Source of the DNA: Nitrospira sp.
GTDB lineage: Bacteria; Nitrospirota; Nitrospiria; Nitrospirales; Nitrospiraceae
DNA: 64,000 nt
Assembly (NCBI GenBank): GCA_024760525.1
Contig: CP060499.1
Location: 868,001-932,000 of the forward strand
Reading direction: 5' to 3'
This document shows, piece by piece, positions 43,045-52,221 of this stretch. Each line of letters starts with the position of its first letter. The stretch's first letter is position 1. A program made the translations under genes and the position numbers. The notes beneath the pieces are model-generated. The model was not told the DNA's origin. It searched no databases and saw only the letters and a program-made list of their open reading frames with translations.

Positions 43045-44087
43045 CAGTAGAAATGCTCGTAGCTGGTTGCCGGCATGGGCAGGATCCGGCCATCGGATGT
43101 CATCTGCATTCCAAACTGCTGCGGGCGGATCGTGCCGATGCAGGTCACGCGATAGCCTCGCGTGCGGGCCTCCCGCTCGATGAGTTCGCGATGCTTCGGC
43201 GAAGCGGTGAACAAGAGTTCGTAGTCTTCACCTCCGGTGAGCGCGAGTTGAACCGGCGAGACTCCAACGGTCTGAGCATAGGCGCGGCAGGCCGGCGAGA
43301 TCGGTATCTTACCGAGGTCCACCTCCGCGCCGACACGACTTTCCTCGCAGATGTGCCGGAGATCGCCGGAGAGGCCGTCGGACACGTCGATGGCGGCCGA
43401 TGCCAGCCGGCCGCTGTTGAGCCACTGGCCTTCGGCGACCCTGGCCGTCGGATAGAAATGGCGACGCATGAGAAACTGTCGATGGGAGCGGGACAAGACA
43501 GCGTTCCGCTTGCCTGAGGAACGGGAGCGTGTGCCGCGCGCCGACAGCCGGAGACCCGCGAGCGAATCTCCGAGCGTGCCAGAGACAAAAATCTGATCTC
43601 CCACTTTTGCGCCATGACGAAACAGTGCCCGGCGTGTGGTGCTGGTTCCGATCAGGGTGATGCTGAGGAAAAGTCCAGCCATGGATGCCGACGTATCTCC
43701 CCCGACCAGGGCTACTCCATAGAGCCGGCAGGCCTTCATCAAGCCTCCGTACAACTCGTCGACCTGCGGCCGCGTGATGGTTTTCGGGATCGCAAGGGCA
43801 ACGAGCAGATAGCGAGGGACTGCTCCCATCGCGGCAATATCGCTGAGGTTGGCCATGGCGGCTCGATATCCGACTGACTCGGGAGCGGCGGACTTCAAGT
43901 CAAAATGGATGCCCTCAGCGAGCAAATCCGTCGTGAGGTGCCACCACGCCGGTGCGGAGGTCGCAATCACGGCCGCATCGTCGCCGATGCCTTGGACGAG
44001 TCCTGACGTCTGCCGGGCAAACCGGCGCTGGAGATCGCGGATCAGGGCAAATTCCTGGAGGGCTGGTTTGGCCTTACGACGGGCCAC
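43044..44087 (-). CDS. thiL: Thiamine-phosphate kinase
   Basis: 347 residues. Last step of thiamine pyrophosphate synthesis. GIGDDAAVI, TTDLLAEGIHFDL, ANLSDIAAMGAVPRYLLVALAIP, VGGDTSASM and the later DVSDGLSGDLRHI and LTGGEDYELLFTA are the ThiL/PurM-type signature segments. It begins with GTG nine bases after the lon stop. The Arg/Ser-rich insert GTRSRSSGKRNAVLSRSHR around residue 190 is unusual but in a surface-loop region. Confidence 0.93.
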   Translation of the reverse strand: MARRKAKPALQEFALIRDLQRRFARQTSGLVQGIGDDAAVIATSAPAWWHLTTDLLAEGIHFDLKSAAPESVGYRAAMANLSDIAAMGAVPRYLLVALAIPKTITRPQVDELYGGLMKACRLYGVALVGGDTSASMAGLFLSITLIGTSTTRRALFRHGAKVGDQIFVSGTLGDSLAGLRLSARGTRSRSSGKRNAVLSRSHRQFLMRRHFYPTARVAEGQWLNSGRLASAAIDVSDGLSGDLRHICEESRVGAEVDLGKIPISPACRAYAQTVGVSPVQLALTGGEDYELLFTASPKHRELIEREARTRGYRVTCIGTIRPQQFGMQMTSDGRILPMPATSYEHFY

Positions 44088-44096
44088 GACACGATC

Positions 44097-46595
44097 CTAT
44101 GTGCGAGTTGGGGGTCGGCTCGCCATCAGTGTGGCAGGGAGTTCGTGCGGTCGTCGACCTTTGCCGGGACGCATGGGACGGATACGGGTCGGCGCCGAAG
44201 GTGCCGACGGCCTTTGAGATGTCGATGGAGTCTTGGCCCGTCTGCGCAGGGCGATCTTCATGACGTCGTCCATCGTATCGACGAACGCCAATTGAATGCC
44301 CTTGAGGAGATGTTTGGGAATTTCCTCCAGGTCCTTCTTATTCCGACGCGGAAGGATCACGGTCGTGAGCTTTGCCCGTTTCGCCGCCAGAATCTTTTCC
44401 TTGAGCCCTCCGATCGGGAGCACGCGACCGCGCAAGGTGATTTCTCCGGTCATGGCCAGATCTCGCCTTGCCGGAGTACCCGAAAATGCCGAGGCGATGG
44501 CGGTCGCCATCGTGATACCAGCCGAGGGACCATCCTTGGGGATGGCGCCTGCCGGCACATGGATGTGCAGGTCTTGTTTGCTGAACATGCCGGGGTTGAG
44601 GTTCAAGGTTTTTTCTCGTGAACGGACGTAACTGAGTGCCGCCTGGGCGGACTCCTTCATGACGTCTCCCAGGTGGCCGGTGAGAGTCAATTGACCTTTT
44701 CCCTTCATCACGGTCGCTTCGATGTACAGGACATCGCCACCGGCTTCGGTCCAAGCGAGGCCCGTTGCCACGCCGATTTCGTCTTTTTCGAGTTCCGCTT
44801 CCGGCACATATTTCGGGACGCCCAAATATTTATGGAGATTGGAGGGATCAATGGGGAACCCTTGAGCTTTGCCTTCGGCGACTTTCTTGGCGACTTTGCG
44901 CATTACGTTGGCGATTTCGCGCTCAAGATTCCGAACGCCGGCCTCCCGCGTGTAATGCGAGATAATTTGCCGGATCGCCGGTTCCGTCAATCGGACATGC
45001 TTGCCGGTGATCCCGTGCTCCTCGAGCTGGCGGGGAATCAGGTATTTCTGCGCGATGCCGAGTTTTTCTTCCTCGGTATACCCCGGGATTTCGATGACCT
45101 CCATGCGATCGCGCAGCGCGGGAAGGATCGGGTCGATCAAGTTCGCCGTGGTAATGAACATCACTTCGGTCAGGTCGAATGGAACCCCGAGATAATGGTC
45201 GGTGAACGCGCTGTTCTGCTCCGGGTCCAAGACTTCCAGCAGGGCCGCAGAGGGGTCGCCCCGAAAGTCCATTCCGACTTTGTCCACTTCATCGAGCATG
45301 AACACCGGATTCGCGGTGCCCGCCTGCTTCATGCCTTGGATGATGCGTCCGGGTAAGGCGCCCACGTACGTGCGTCGATGCCCGCGGATTTCGGCCTCAT
45401 CGCGCACACCGCCCAAGCTGATCCGGACGAATTCCCGTCCCAATGCGCGGGCGATCGATTTTCCCAATGAGGTCTTGCCGACTCCGGGCGGGCCGACAAA
45501 GCAGAGAATCGGACCCTTCATCTTCTCTTTCAGTTTTCGGACGGCCAGATACTCCAGAATTCGCTCTTTGACCTTTTCGAGGTCATAATGATCGTCGTTC
45601 AACACCTTGGCGGCGGCCTTCAGCTCAAGGTTGTCTTTCGAGCGCTTCGACCACGGCAGTTCGACCATCCACTCCAGATAGGTACGCACGGTCGCCGATT
45701 CGGCGGTGTCGGGGTGCATTTTTTCGAGACGCTTGAGCTGTTTTTCGGTCTCCTTCAAGACCTTGTCGGGCATCTTGGCGTCTTTGATCCGCTTACGGAA
45801 TTCCGTGATTTCTTCCGCCCGTTCGTCGAGCTCGCCCAATTCTTTTTGAATGGCTTTCAGCTGCTCCCGCAGGAAGTACTCACGCTGGGTTTTGTCCATC
45901 TCCCCTTTGGCCTGCGCCTGGATCTTTTGCTGCATGGACAGGACTTCGATCTCTTTCCCGAGAATGTCGCTCACCTGGCGAAGGCGCAGGATCGGGTCGG
46001 AGATCTCCAAGACCGCTTGGGTGGCGTCGACTTTGAGTCCGAGATTGGACGCGACCATATCGGCCAAGCGGCCGGGCTCTTCGAGGTTCTCGATGACGAC
46101 CATGACGTCGGGAATCAAGACTTTTCCCAAACTCACGATTCGTTCGATCTGTTCTTTCACCGTCCGCATGACGGCTTCGGCCTCGAGTGTGGTCGCCGCC
46201 GACTTCGTATCGGCCAGTTTGTCGATGCGAACCGAATAGTACGGGTCGGTCTGAATGTATTTGGTGATTTTCGCTTTAGCGATACCCTGCACCAAAATTT
46301 TGATGCGTTCGTCCGGCAACTTCAGCATGCGCATGATGATGCCGACGGTGCCGATCGAGTGGATGTCTTTGGGGGCGGGGTTCTCGACGTCGAGCGCTTT
46401 CTGAGTCGCCAGGAAAATCATCCGGTTGCCGGCAAGGGCGGCCTCGATGGCTTTGATCGACATGTCGCGTCCGACGAAGAGGGGGAGCACCATGTACGGA
46501 AAGACGACGATGTCGCGGACCGGCAACAGCGGGAGCTGATTGGGGACCTCAATGTTTTGAGGAGGCTGAATTTCTTGCTCGTTTGGATCGGTCAT
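44097..46595 (-). CDS. lon: ATP-dependent protease Lon
   Basis: 832 residues. N-terminal LON domain (LPLLPVRDIVVFPYMVLPLFVGRDMSIKA), AAA domain with Walker A GPPGVGKTSLGKS, Walker B FMLDEVDKVG, and the protease domain with the catalytic serine in PKDGPSAGITMATA and lysine in LKEKILAAKRA. A roughly 25-residue Pro/Arg-rich tail follows the protease domain. It is the first gene of a minus-strand operon with thiL, DUF2062 and the HD-domain gene. No heat-shock promoter element was seen upstream. Confidence 0.97.
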   Translation of the reverse strand: MTDPNEQEIQPPQNIEVPNQLPLLPVRDIVVFPYMVLPLFVGRDMSIKAIEAALAGNRMIFLATQKALDVENPAPKDIHSIGTVGIIMRMLKLPDERIKILVQGIAKAKITKYIQTDPYYSVRIDKLADTKSAATTLEAEAVMRTVKEQIERIVSLGKVLIPDVMVVIENLEEPGRLADMVASNLGLKVDATQAVLEISDPILRLRQVSDILGKEIEVLSMQQKIQAQAKGEMDKTQREYFLREQLKAIQKELGELDERAEEITEFRKRIKDAKMPDKVLKETEKQLKRLEKMHPDTAESATVRTYLEWMVELPWSKRSKDNLELKAAAKVLNDDHYDLEKVKERILEYLAVRKLKEKMKGPILCFVGPPGVGKTSLGKSIARALGREFVRISLGGVRDEAEIRGHRRTYVGALPGRIIQGMKQAGTANPVFMLDEVDKVGMDFRGDPSAALLEVLDPEQNSAFTDHYLGVPFDLTEVMFITTANLIDPILPALRDRMEVIEIPGYTEEEKLGIAQKYLIPRQLEEHGITGKHVRLTEPAIRQIISHYTREAGVRNLEREIANVMRKVAKKVAEGKAQGFPIDPSNLHKYLGVPKYVPEAELEKDEIGVATGLAWTEAGGDVLYIEATVMKGKGQLTLTGHLGDVMKESAQAALSYVRSREKTLNLNPGMFSKQDLHIHVPAGAIPKDGPSAGITMATAIASAFSGTPARRDLAMTGEITLRGRVLPIGGLKEKILAAKRAKLTTVILPRRNKKDLEEIPKHLLKGIQLAFVDTMDDVMKIALRRRAKTPSTSQRPSAPSAPTRIRPMRPGKGRRPHELPATLMASRPPTRT

Positions 46596-46689
46596 GTGTG
46601 CGCCTGTTCTCTGATAGAGCGGGAAGGTTCACCCAACCATGTTCGGCCTGCTGAACCTTTCGGCAGAGTGCTCATCAAGACTGATGGGA

Positions 46690-47586
46690 TCAACCCCGGC
46701 GATTCATCGATGTGGTGTGCATTCTGGCCGAAAGGTAGTCGCGGAATTCCGCTCCTAATGCCGGATTCTTCAATGCGAACTCGACGGTGGCGATCAAGAA
46801 TCCCAGTTTGTCTCCGGCGTCATGGCGCTGTCCCTCCACCTCAAGCGCGTACATCGGAGATCGTCTCGCGAGCTCCTTGAGGGCATCGGTCAACTGAATT
46901 TCTCCGTTCTTTCCGGGCGCGGTTTTTCTCAAAATAGGAAAGATTTCCGGAGGAAGGATATATCGGCCGATCACAGCCAGCGTTGATGGAGCATCGACCG
47001 GCGCCGGTTTTTCAACCAGACCTTCGACTCGATGCAGGCCATGGGCGACGCGCTTGGGCGTCACAATGCCGTACCGGCTGACGTCCGCCTTCGGAACGTC
47101 CTGGACTCCCAGCACCGCCCCGTGGCGTTTCTTATAGACGTGGACCAATTGCGCAAGCGCCGGAACATGGGCATCGATGATCTCATCGCCGAGTATGACC
47201 GCGAACGGTTCATCGCCGATTAAGTGTTGCGCACACAACACGGCATGGCCGAGGCCAAGGGCCTCGGATTGCCGCACGTAGCAGAAATTGGCCAGGTTCG
47301 AAATCTGTCGCATTTGATGGAGGATCTGACTCTTGCCGGTGCCTTTCAAATTTTCTTCCAACTCGACGGACCGGTCAAAATGGTCTTCGATGGCGCGTTT
47401 GCCGCGGCCGGTGATCACGATGATATCTTCGATCCCTGAGGCAACCGCTTCTTCGACCGTATATTGAATGAGCGGCTTATCGACCAGGGGCAACATTTCT
47501 TTGGGTGACGCCTTTGTGGCGGGAAGGAAGCGTGTCCCAAGGCCGGCAGCGGGAATGACCGCTTTTCTGACTGCGAATCGTGACAT
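46690..47586 (-). CDS. galU: UTP-glucose-1-phosphate uridylyltransferase
   Basis: 298 residues. Makes UDP-glucose for polysaccharides. The start RKAVIPAAGLGTRFLPATKASPKEMLPLVDKPLIQYTVEEA is the classic GalU nucleotide-binding block, followed by GLGHAVLCAQHLIGDEPFAVILGDEI and VEKPAPVDAPSTLAVIGRYIL. There is no ribosome binding site; the promoter described just upstream would start the mRNA at or near the ATG. It is transcribed away from the bamA cluster. Confidence 0.95.
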   Translation of the reverse strand: MSRFAVRKAVIPAAGLGTRFLPATKASPKEMLPLVDKPLIQYTVEEAVASGIEDIIVITGRGKRAIEDHFDRSVELEENLKGTGKSQILHQMRQISNLANFCYVRQSEALGLGHAVLCAQHLIGDEPFAVILGDEIIDAHVPALAQLVHVYKKRHGAVLGVQDVPKADVSRYGIVTPKRVAHGLHRVEGLVEKPAPVDAPSTLAVIGRYILPPEIFPILRKTAPGKNGEIQLTDALKELARRSPMYALEVEGQRHDAGDKLGFLIATVEFALKNPALGAEFRDYLSARMHTTSMNRRG

Positions 47587-47592
47587 GGGTGG

Positions 47593-47621
47593 ATACTATG
47601 TGATGGGTTGTGTGAAGTCAA
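47593..47621 (-). promoter_or_regulatory. Promoter of galU, predicting a leaderless mRNA
   Basis: On the minus strand TTGACT (47616-47621) is followed after exactly 17 bases by TAGTAT (47593-47598), and the galU ATG (first base 47586) starts only six bases after the -10 hexamer. Transcription would thus begin at or next to the A of the start codon. Confidence 0.5.
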
Positions 47622-48142
47622 GAAACAGACAAACTCATCGCATCGCCTGCGTGGACTTGTCGGAAGAGTTCAGGACGATACTCGATGACACGCTGTGCCC
47701 TGGCGGAACAATCGCATGATGATATGACGCGTGGTGGTGCCGCAATCGCGCGCTTCGACCATGGTGATGATTCGAAACCGCCTGGCGTGGCGTTCAGGCT
47801 CGTTGGCGGTTGGGGATCTATACGATCATGGCACATCGCAATAGATATCCTTCGCGGGCACGAGGCAAATTCGAATCGGAGGGCAGGTCACTCCTTTACA
47901 ATGTGGAATGACCCCAATATAATCCGGAAGTTTTGCGTGGGTGGTTTCTGCACGGACGACCTCGCCGCGGAGTAAGCTGGCTGAGCATTTTCTGACAGAG
48001 CGCTCCTGCGGTTCAGTCCACGATCCGGAGCAGGACAGTGCTGAATGATCGGGAGGCGTGTGCGGTCACGTGCGATGAGGACTTGTGAGATGAATCCGGC
48101 TGTATCGTCCATCTCTGCGTTTCGCGACAGGAACCCTCATCG
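47622..48142. other. Long intergenic stretch before bamA
   Basis: About 520 bp without a convincing protein-like frame. It holds the strong promoter at 47895-47923. Upstream of that, between galU and the promoter, I see no structured RNA, terminator or repeat. The region between promoter and bamA would be a 210-base leader. Confidence 0.5.
47895..47923 (+). promoter_or_regulatory. Strong sigma70-type promoter upstream of bamA
   Basis: TTTACA (47895-47900), 17-base spacer, TATAAT (47918-47923): eleven of twelve consensus matches at ideal spacing. It is the best promoter by consensus in the window and should drive the outer-membrane/lipid A cluster. Confidence 0.7.
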
Positions 48143-50464
48143 GTGACCCAGCATGTCGTCCACAGACCTCGATGCTTCGTGGTCGCTGTCGTGGTGTTCT
48201 CTGTGTTGTGGGGGGTGCTCGACGCGCTCGCTCAGACACCGGAAGTCAAGGTGACGTCGATTGAGATCCGGGGGGCCAAGCGTATCGAAATCCCGGCCAT
48301 TGCCGGCCGGCTCACATTGAAAGCCAACGATCCTTATACGCCGGAAAATGTGCGTGGCCAAGTGAAGATCTTATACGATACGGGCTTTTTCGAGGATGTG
48401 CAGGTTGAAACCGAATCGGTCGCCGAGGGAATGGCCGTGACGTTTGTCGTGCGGGAGAAGCCGTTCATCACCGAGATCGTCTTCGACGGCAATCAAAGCT
48501 TGACCGATGAAAAGCTGAAGGAAAAGACGACCATCAGGAACCAGACATTCCTCGACCAGCAACTGGTGAAGGAAAGCGCCGAGAATATCCGGCAAGCGTA
48601 CCAGCATGATGGGTACTACAACGCTCAAGTCACGCCGGTGATTCAGACGTTGGATGAGGATCGAAAGCGCCTGATGTTCCATATCACCGAGGGGGAGAAG
48701 GCGAGAATCAAAACGGTGGTATTTGAAGGACTCCGCGCGGCGACCAAAAACGAGATGTTCGCGGTCATGTCGACGAGGGAATGGATTCCTTGGTATGGAT
48801 TCTTTACCAAGTGGAAGCTCCCATCTGTGGTGTCCGATGCCGGTGTGCTCAAACGGGACGAGCTGACGAACGATGTGGAGCGGCTCAAGGAAGTGCTGTT
48901 GAACAAGGGGTACTTCAATGTCCGAGTCGGCCAGCCTGTGGTCGAGCTGAGCGAGGACAAGCAGTGGTTCATCATCACCTATCACATTTCCGAAGGGGAG
49001 CCGTTCACCATCGGTGAAATCGGGTTTCGGGGGTATACGGTCTTCGAAGAGCCGGAGCTTCGCGAAGGATTGCGGATGAAGGAGGGGGAGATTTTTCAGC
49101 GAGCCAAAATCCGAGATGAGATCACCCGGTTGACGGATATGTACGGAAGCAAGGGATACTCCTTTGCGGAAGTGATGCCCGGGGTGAATCCGAACAATGA
49201 AGAGCGGACGGTCGGCATCATCTTCAATATCAAAGAAGGCGAGATGATGCGCATACGTCAGATCAATATCTACGGGAACGACAAGACGCGGGACAATGTC
49301 ATACGCCGGGAAATTCGAGTCGATGAACAGGATGTGATCGACACGGCCTCACTGAAACGAAGTTTCCAACGGTTGAACAACCTGAATTTCTTTGAAACGG
49401 TCGAAATCCTTCCGGCGCAAATCTCAGCAGACAAGGTTGATCTGAACGTGCGTGTGAAGGAAAAGCCGACCGGGATGTTCAGCCTCGGCGGAGGGTTCAG
49501 CACATTGGACCGGCTAGTGGCGATCGCCGATATTACCCAGGGTAACTTAGGAGGGTATGGCTATCTTGGACGTATTCGGGGACAGCTTGGACAGCGAAGA
49601 AGCCTGGGTTCCATCACGTTCCGCAATCCTTACCTGAACGATTCATTGACCTCGTTGCAGCTGGACGGCTATAGCAGCATGACGAACTACCTCTCGTATT
49701 TTGAGAGACGAACCGGAGGGAACATCACGCTCGGTCGCTGGCTGTCGGAGTATGTCACCGGGAGCGTCAGCCTCTTTGCCGAGCAAATCAGGTTTAGCGA
49801 CCCTCAGTTAGGGATCTGTCCGGATCTGGTTCCCATCGTCTGTCGCCAGTTGGAAACCCGGTCGTCAACGGGATTTCGGACGACCATGTTCAGAGACACC
49901 AGAGACTACTATATCGATCCCCGATCAGGCTGGCGGGTTGGAGGAGGGTTCGATGTCGGCACTCCCTATATGGGGGGGACCAACAATTTCATCAAGTATT
50001 ACGTGGATGTGATCAAGGTCACCCCTCTTCCCTTTGATCTGAGAGTGTCGGTGCGGGCACGGTATGGAGAGGTCAAAGCGATGGGAGGGACGGAAGTCCC
50101 GCTGAACGAGCGATTCTTCGTCGGCGGCATCAACACGATGCGAGGGTTTGCTTTCGGTCGGGCCGGCCCCACGGTTCCCACGACGCATGCACCGTTCGGC
50201 GCCGTCAGGCAATTGATTTTCAACACCGAACTGATTTTTACGATTTCTTCCGAGGCAAAGTTGAACGGCGTCATCTTTTTCGACTATGGGAAAGGTTTTG
50301 ACGACGGTGAGTCGTTGTCGATCGATTTGAGACCTGCCACCGGTTTAGAGGGGCGCTGGATCTCTCCCTTCGGTCCGTTGCGTGTTGCCTATGGAATCAA
50401 TCTTGATGCCCGTACCGGTGAGCGGTTCGGGGTTTTCGAGTTTACGATCGGGACATTATTTTAG
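48143..50464 (+). CDS. bamA: Outer membrane protein assembly factor BamA
   Basis: 773 residues with a signal peptide (CFVVAVVVFSVLWGVLDALAQ), five POTRA domains (the repeated pattern ITEIVFDGNQSLTDEKLKEK, YYNAQVTPVIQ, FTIGEIGFRGYTVFEEPELREGL, MRIRQINIYGNDKTRDNVIRREIR) and a C-terminal beta-barrel ending in FEFTIGTLF, with the RGFAFGRAGP segment in a late loop (VRGF/Y motif region). BamA folds and inserts outer-membrane proteins. It begins with GTG. It is the first gene of the outer-membrane cluster. Confidence 0.96.
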   Translation: MTQHVVHRPRCFVVAVVVFSVLWGVLDALAQTPEVKVTSIEIRGAKRIEIPAIAGRLTLKANDPYTPENVRGQVKILYDTGFFEDVQVETESVAEGMAVTFVVREKPFITEIVFDGNQSLTDEKLKEKTTIRNQTFLDQQLVKESAENIRQAYQHDGYYNAQVTPVIQTLDEDRKRLMFHITEGEKARIKTVVFEGLRAATKNEMFAVMSTREWIPWYGFFTKWKLPSVVSDAGVLKRDELTNDVERLKEVLLNKGYFNVRVGQPVVELSEDKQWFIITYHISEGEPFTIGEIGFRGYTVFEEPELREGLRMKEGEIFQRAKIRDEITRLTDMYGSKGYSFAEVMPGVNPNNEERTVGIIFNIKEGEMMRIRQINIYGNDKTRDNVIRREIRVDEQDVIDTASLKRSFQRLNNLNFFETVEILPAQISADKVDLNVRVKEKPTGMFSLGGGFSTLDRLVAIADITQGNLGGYGYLGRIRGQLGQRRSLGSITFRNPYLNDSLTSLQLDGYSSMTNYLSYFERRTGGNITLGRWLSEYVTGSVSLFAEQIRFSDPQLGICPDLVPIVCRQLETRSSTGFRTTMFRDTRDYYIDPRSGWRVGGGFDVGTPYMGGTNNFIKYYVDVIKVTPLPFDLRVSVRARYGEVKAMGGTEVPLNERFFVGGINTMRGFAFGRAGPTVPTTHAPFGAVRQLIFNTELIFTISSEAKLNGVIFFDYGKGFDDGESLSIDLRPATGLEGRWISPFGPLRVAYGINLDARTGERFGVFEFTIGTLF

Positions 50465-50477
50465 TCGGAGTTGCAGC

Positions 50478-51053
50478 GTGGCCGGATTGAACAGGAATCT
50501 GCGGTGGGGTCGGGTGCAGTGGATCGAATGGATATCGATGTCGGCGGCCATTGCCGTCACATTGGTGTTCGGCGGATGCGCTGGATCCGGAGCCAAGGTC
50601 GACGGCAAGGTGGGTGTGATCAATTCGCAGCGCTTGCTCAACGAGACCAATGCGGGCAAACGTGCCAAAGACAATCTGGCCTCCTTTTCGAAAAATCGGC
50701 AGGCGTTGATGGAATTGGATGAACGAGAGTTGCGGCGGTTGGAAGAGGACTTCGTCAAGCAGTCCTCCATCCTCAGCCCGACGGCAAAACGGGATCGGGA
50801 AGAGCAATTCCGCCGACGCATGCAGGAGTATCAGCAAAAGGCGGCGGAGTTGAATCGGGAGGTTCAGGAAAAACAAAAGGACGTGCTGGAAGGGTTTCGT
50901 GACAAGATCGAGATGGTGGTTGCGAAGGTCGCCAAGCGTCTTGGGTTGCAGGTTATTATCGATAAGAGCAGGGGCGGTCCGACCATCTATCATGAGGAAG
51001 GGTTGGACATTTCAAGCCAAGTGATCGAAGAGTTCAACCGAGAGTTTCCCTAG
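50478..51053 (+). CDS. Skp/OmpH-family chaperone, predicted lipoprotein
   Basis: 191 residues. The GTG at 50478 with CGGAG seven bases upstream gives an N-terminus ending in AVTLVFGGC, a lipobox-like site with Cys34, so the protein may be lipid-anchored, unlike typical soluble Skp. The rest is the long coiled-coil OmpH fold: VGVINSQRLLNETNAGKRAK, then an Arg/Glu-rich coil, and LGLQVIIDKSRGG at the end. Would hold unfolded outer-membrane proteins on their way to BamA. It precedes a second Skp. Confidence 0.8.
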   Translation: MAGLNRNLRWGRVQWIEWISMSAAIAVTLVFGGCAGSGAKVDGKVGVINSQRLLNETNAGKRAKDNLASFSKNRQALMELDERELRRLEEDFVKQSSILSPTAKRDREEQFRRRMQEYQQKAAELNREVQEKQKDVLEGFRDKIEMVVAKVAKRLGLQVIIDKSRGGPTIYHEEGLDISSQVIEEFNREFP

Positions 51054-51069
51054 TATCTGGAGGTAGGTC

Positions 51070-51612
51070 ATGATGGGTGCAGCGAGAGCGATCGTGATAG
51101 GCATCGTGTTATCGCTGGTGCAGGGGGTGGGGCCGCTTTTCGCCAATGACACGCTCCGCGTCGGTGTCATGGATCAACAGATGGTCATGGAACGGAGCAA
51201 GGCTGGGAAGCTGGCGTTGGAAGATGTGAAGGGATATTCCATGACCAGGCAGAAGATCATCAATTCGGATGAGCAAGAGCTCAAGGATCTGGAACAGTCC
51301 TTACAAGATCCGAATGCCAAGCTCACCGAGACGGCGAGGCAAGAAAAGGAAGAGCAGCTGCGGGGGAAGGTGGAAGCGTATCAGCGCCGTCTTCAAGAGT
51401 TCAATCGCGAGGTCCAACTGAAGCAGCGCGAGATGGTTGCGGAATATTCACGAAAGATCGCGGTTGCGGCTCAAGCCGTGGCGCAGAAGGAGGGCTATAC
51501 GGCCATCCTTGATAAAGGCAGTGACGCATTGCTGCGCGTCGTGCTCTATTATCAACCGGCGTTGGATGTGACGGAGTTGATCATCAAGGAGTTTGATCGG
51601 CAGAACCCTTAA
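51070..51612 (+). CDS. Skp/OmpH-family periplasmic chaperone
   Basis: 180 residues with a cleavable signal peptide (IGIVLSLVQGVGPLFAN) and the OmpH coiled coil: RVGVMDQQMVMERSKAGKLA at the start, QEFNREVQLKQREMVAEYSRKI in the coil, and EGYTAILDKGSDALLRVV near the end. It follows the lipoprotein paralogue by 16 bases and precedes fabZ, so both Skp copies belong to the bamA transcript. Confidence 0.88.
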   Translation: MMGAARAIVIGIVLSLVQGVGPLFANDTLRVGVMDQQMVMERSKAGKLALEDVKGYSMTRQKIINSDEQELKDLEQSLQDPNAKLTETARQEKEEQLRGKVEAYQRRLQEFNREVQLKQREMVAEYSRKIAVAAQAVAQKEGYTAILDKGSDALLRVVLYYQPALDVTELIIKEFDRQNP

Positions 51613-51648
51613 CATCGGATTTATCTCTGCAGAGAGGAGGCAGCGTCG

Positions 51649-52104
51649 ATGGCATCCGTCGAACAAGCTGAAATTCAGACATTACTTCCGCACCGGTATC
51701 CTTTTTTGCTGGTGGATCGGGTCAAAGAGTATGAGCCGCATAAGAGGATTGTCGGGTTCAAGAACGTGACGGTCAATGAGCCGTTTTTTCAGGGACATTT
51801 TCCGGGACGCCCTGTTATGCCGGGGGTGCTCATCATCGAGGCGATGGCTCAAGTCGGCGGCGTGCTGGTTTTCAAGTCGGGAGGGCCGATCGGGAAAACC
51901 GTCATGTATCTGACGGGGATCGACGAGGCCAAGTTCAGGAAACCCGTGGTTCCTGGCGATCAGCTTCGTTTTGAGATCGAAGTAGTTAAGAAGCGCCCGC
52001 CGTTCTGGAAAATGCAGGGGAAGGCCTTCGTAGACAACGAGGTGGTGTGTGAAGCGGTGGTGACCGCCATGGTGATGGAAGAGAAAACGGAAACGCGGCA
52101 ATAG
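51649..52104 (+). CDS. fabZ: 3-hydroxyacyl-ACP dehydratase FabZ
   Basis: 151-residue hot-dog fold enzyme of fatty acid synthesis. LLPHRYPFLLVDRV, NEPFFQGHFPGRPVMPGVLIIEAMAQVGGVL with the catalytic His and Glu, and the C-terminal FWKMQGKAFVDN are typical. Its place before lpxA is common in Gram-negative bacteria and balances fatty acid flow to lipid A. The usual lpxD does not precede it here. Confidence 0.96.
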   Translation: MASVEQAEIQTLLPHRYPFLLVDRVKEYEPHKRIVGFKNVTVNEPFFQGHFPGRPVMPGVLIIEAMAQVGGVLVFKSGGPIGKTVMYLTGIDEAKFRKPVVPGDQLRFEIEVVKKRPPFWKMQGKAFVDNEVVCEAVVTAMVMEEKTETRQ

Positions 52105-52221
52105 CAATAGTTCGCCGTCATGCGGCAATCTCTTGGATCTCAGACGTGGAGTGCCGACGAAACAGTGAGGCGGCGGTTGGCGAATGGTCGTTGACGTTTG
52201 ATGCGTGTAAAGGGGGCAAGT

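Noticed and set aside
45588..46880. 430-codon frame antisense to lon and galU
   Set aside because: Composition-driven shadow with Phe/Asp/His-rich sequence and no recognisable domain; lon is certain on the other strand.
47685..47975. 96-codon open frame in the bamA upstream region
   Set aside because: No ribosome site, no homology pattern, spans the strong promoter at 47895 and has uneven codon use.
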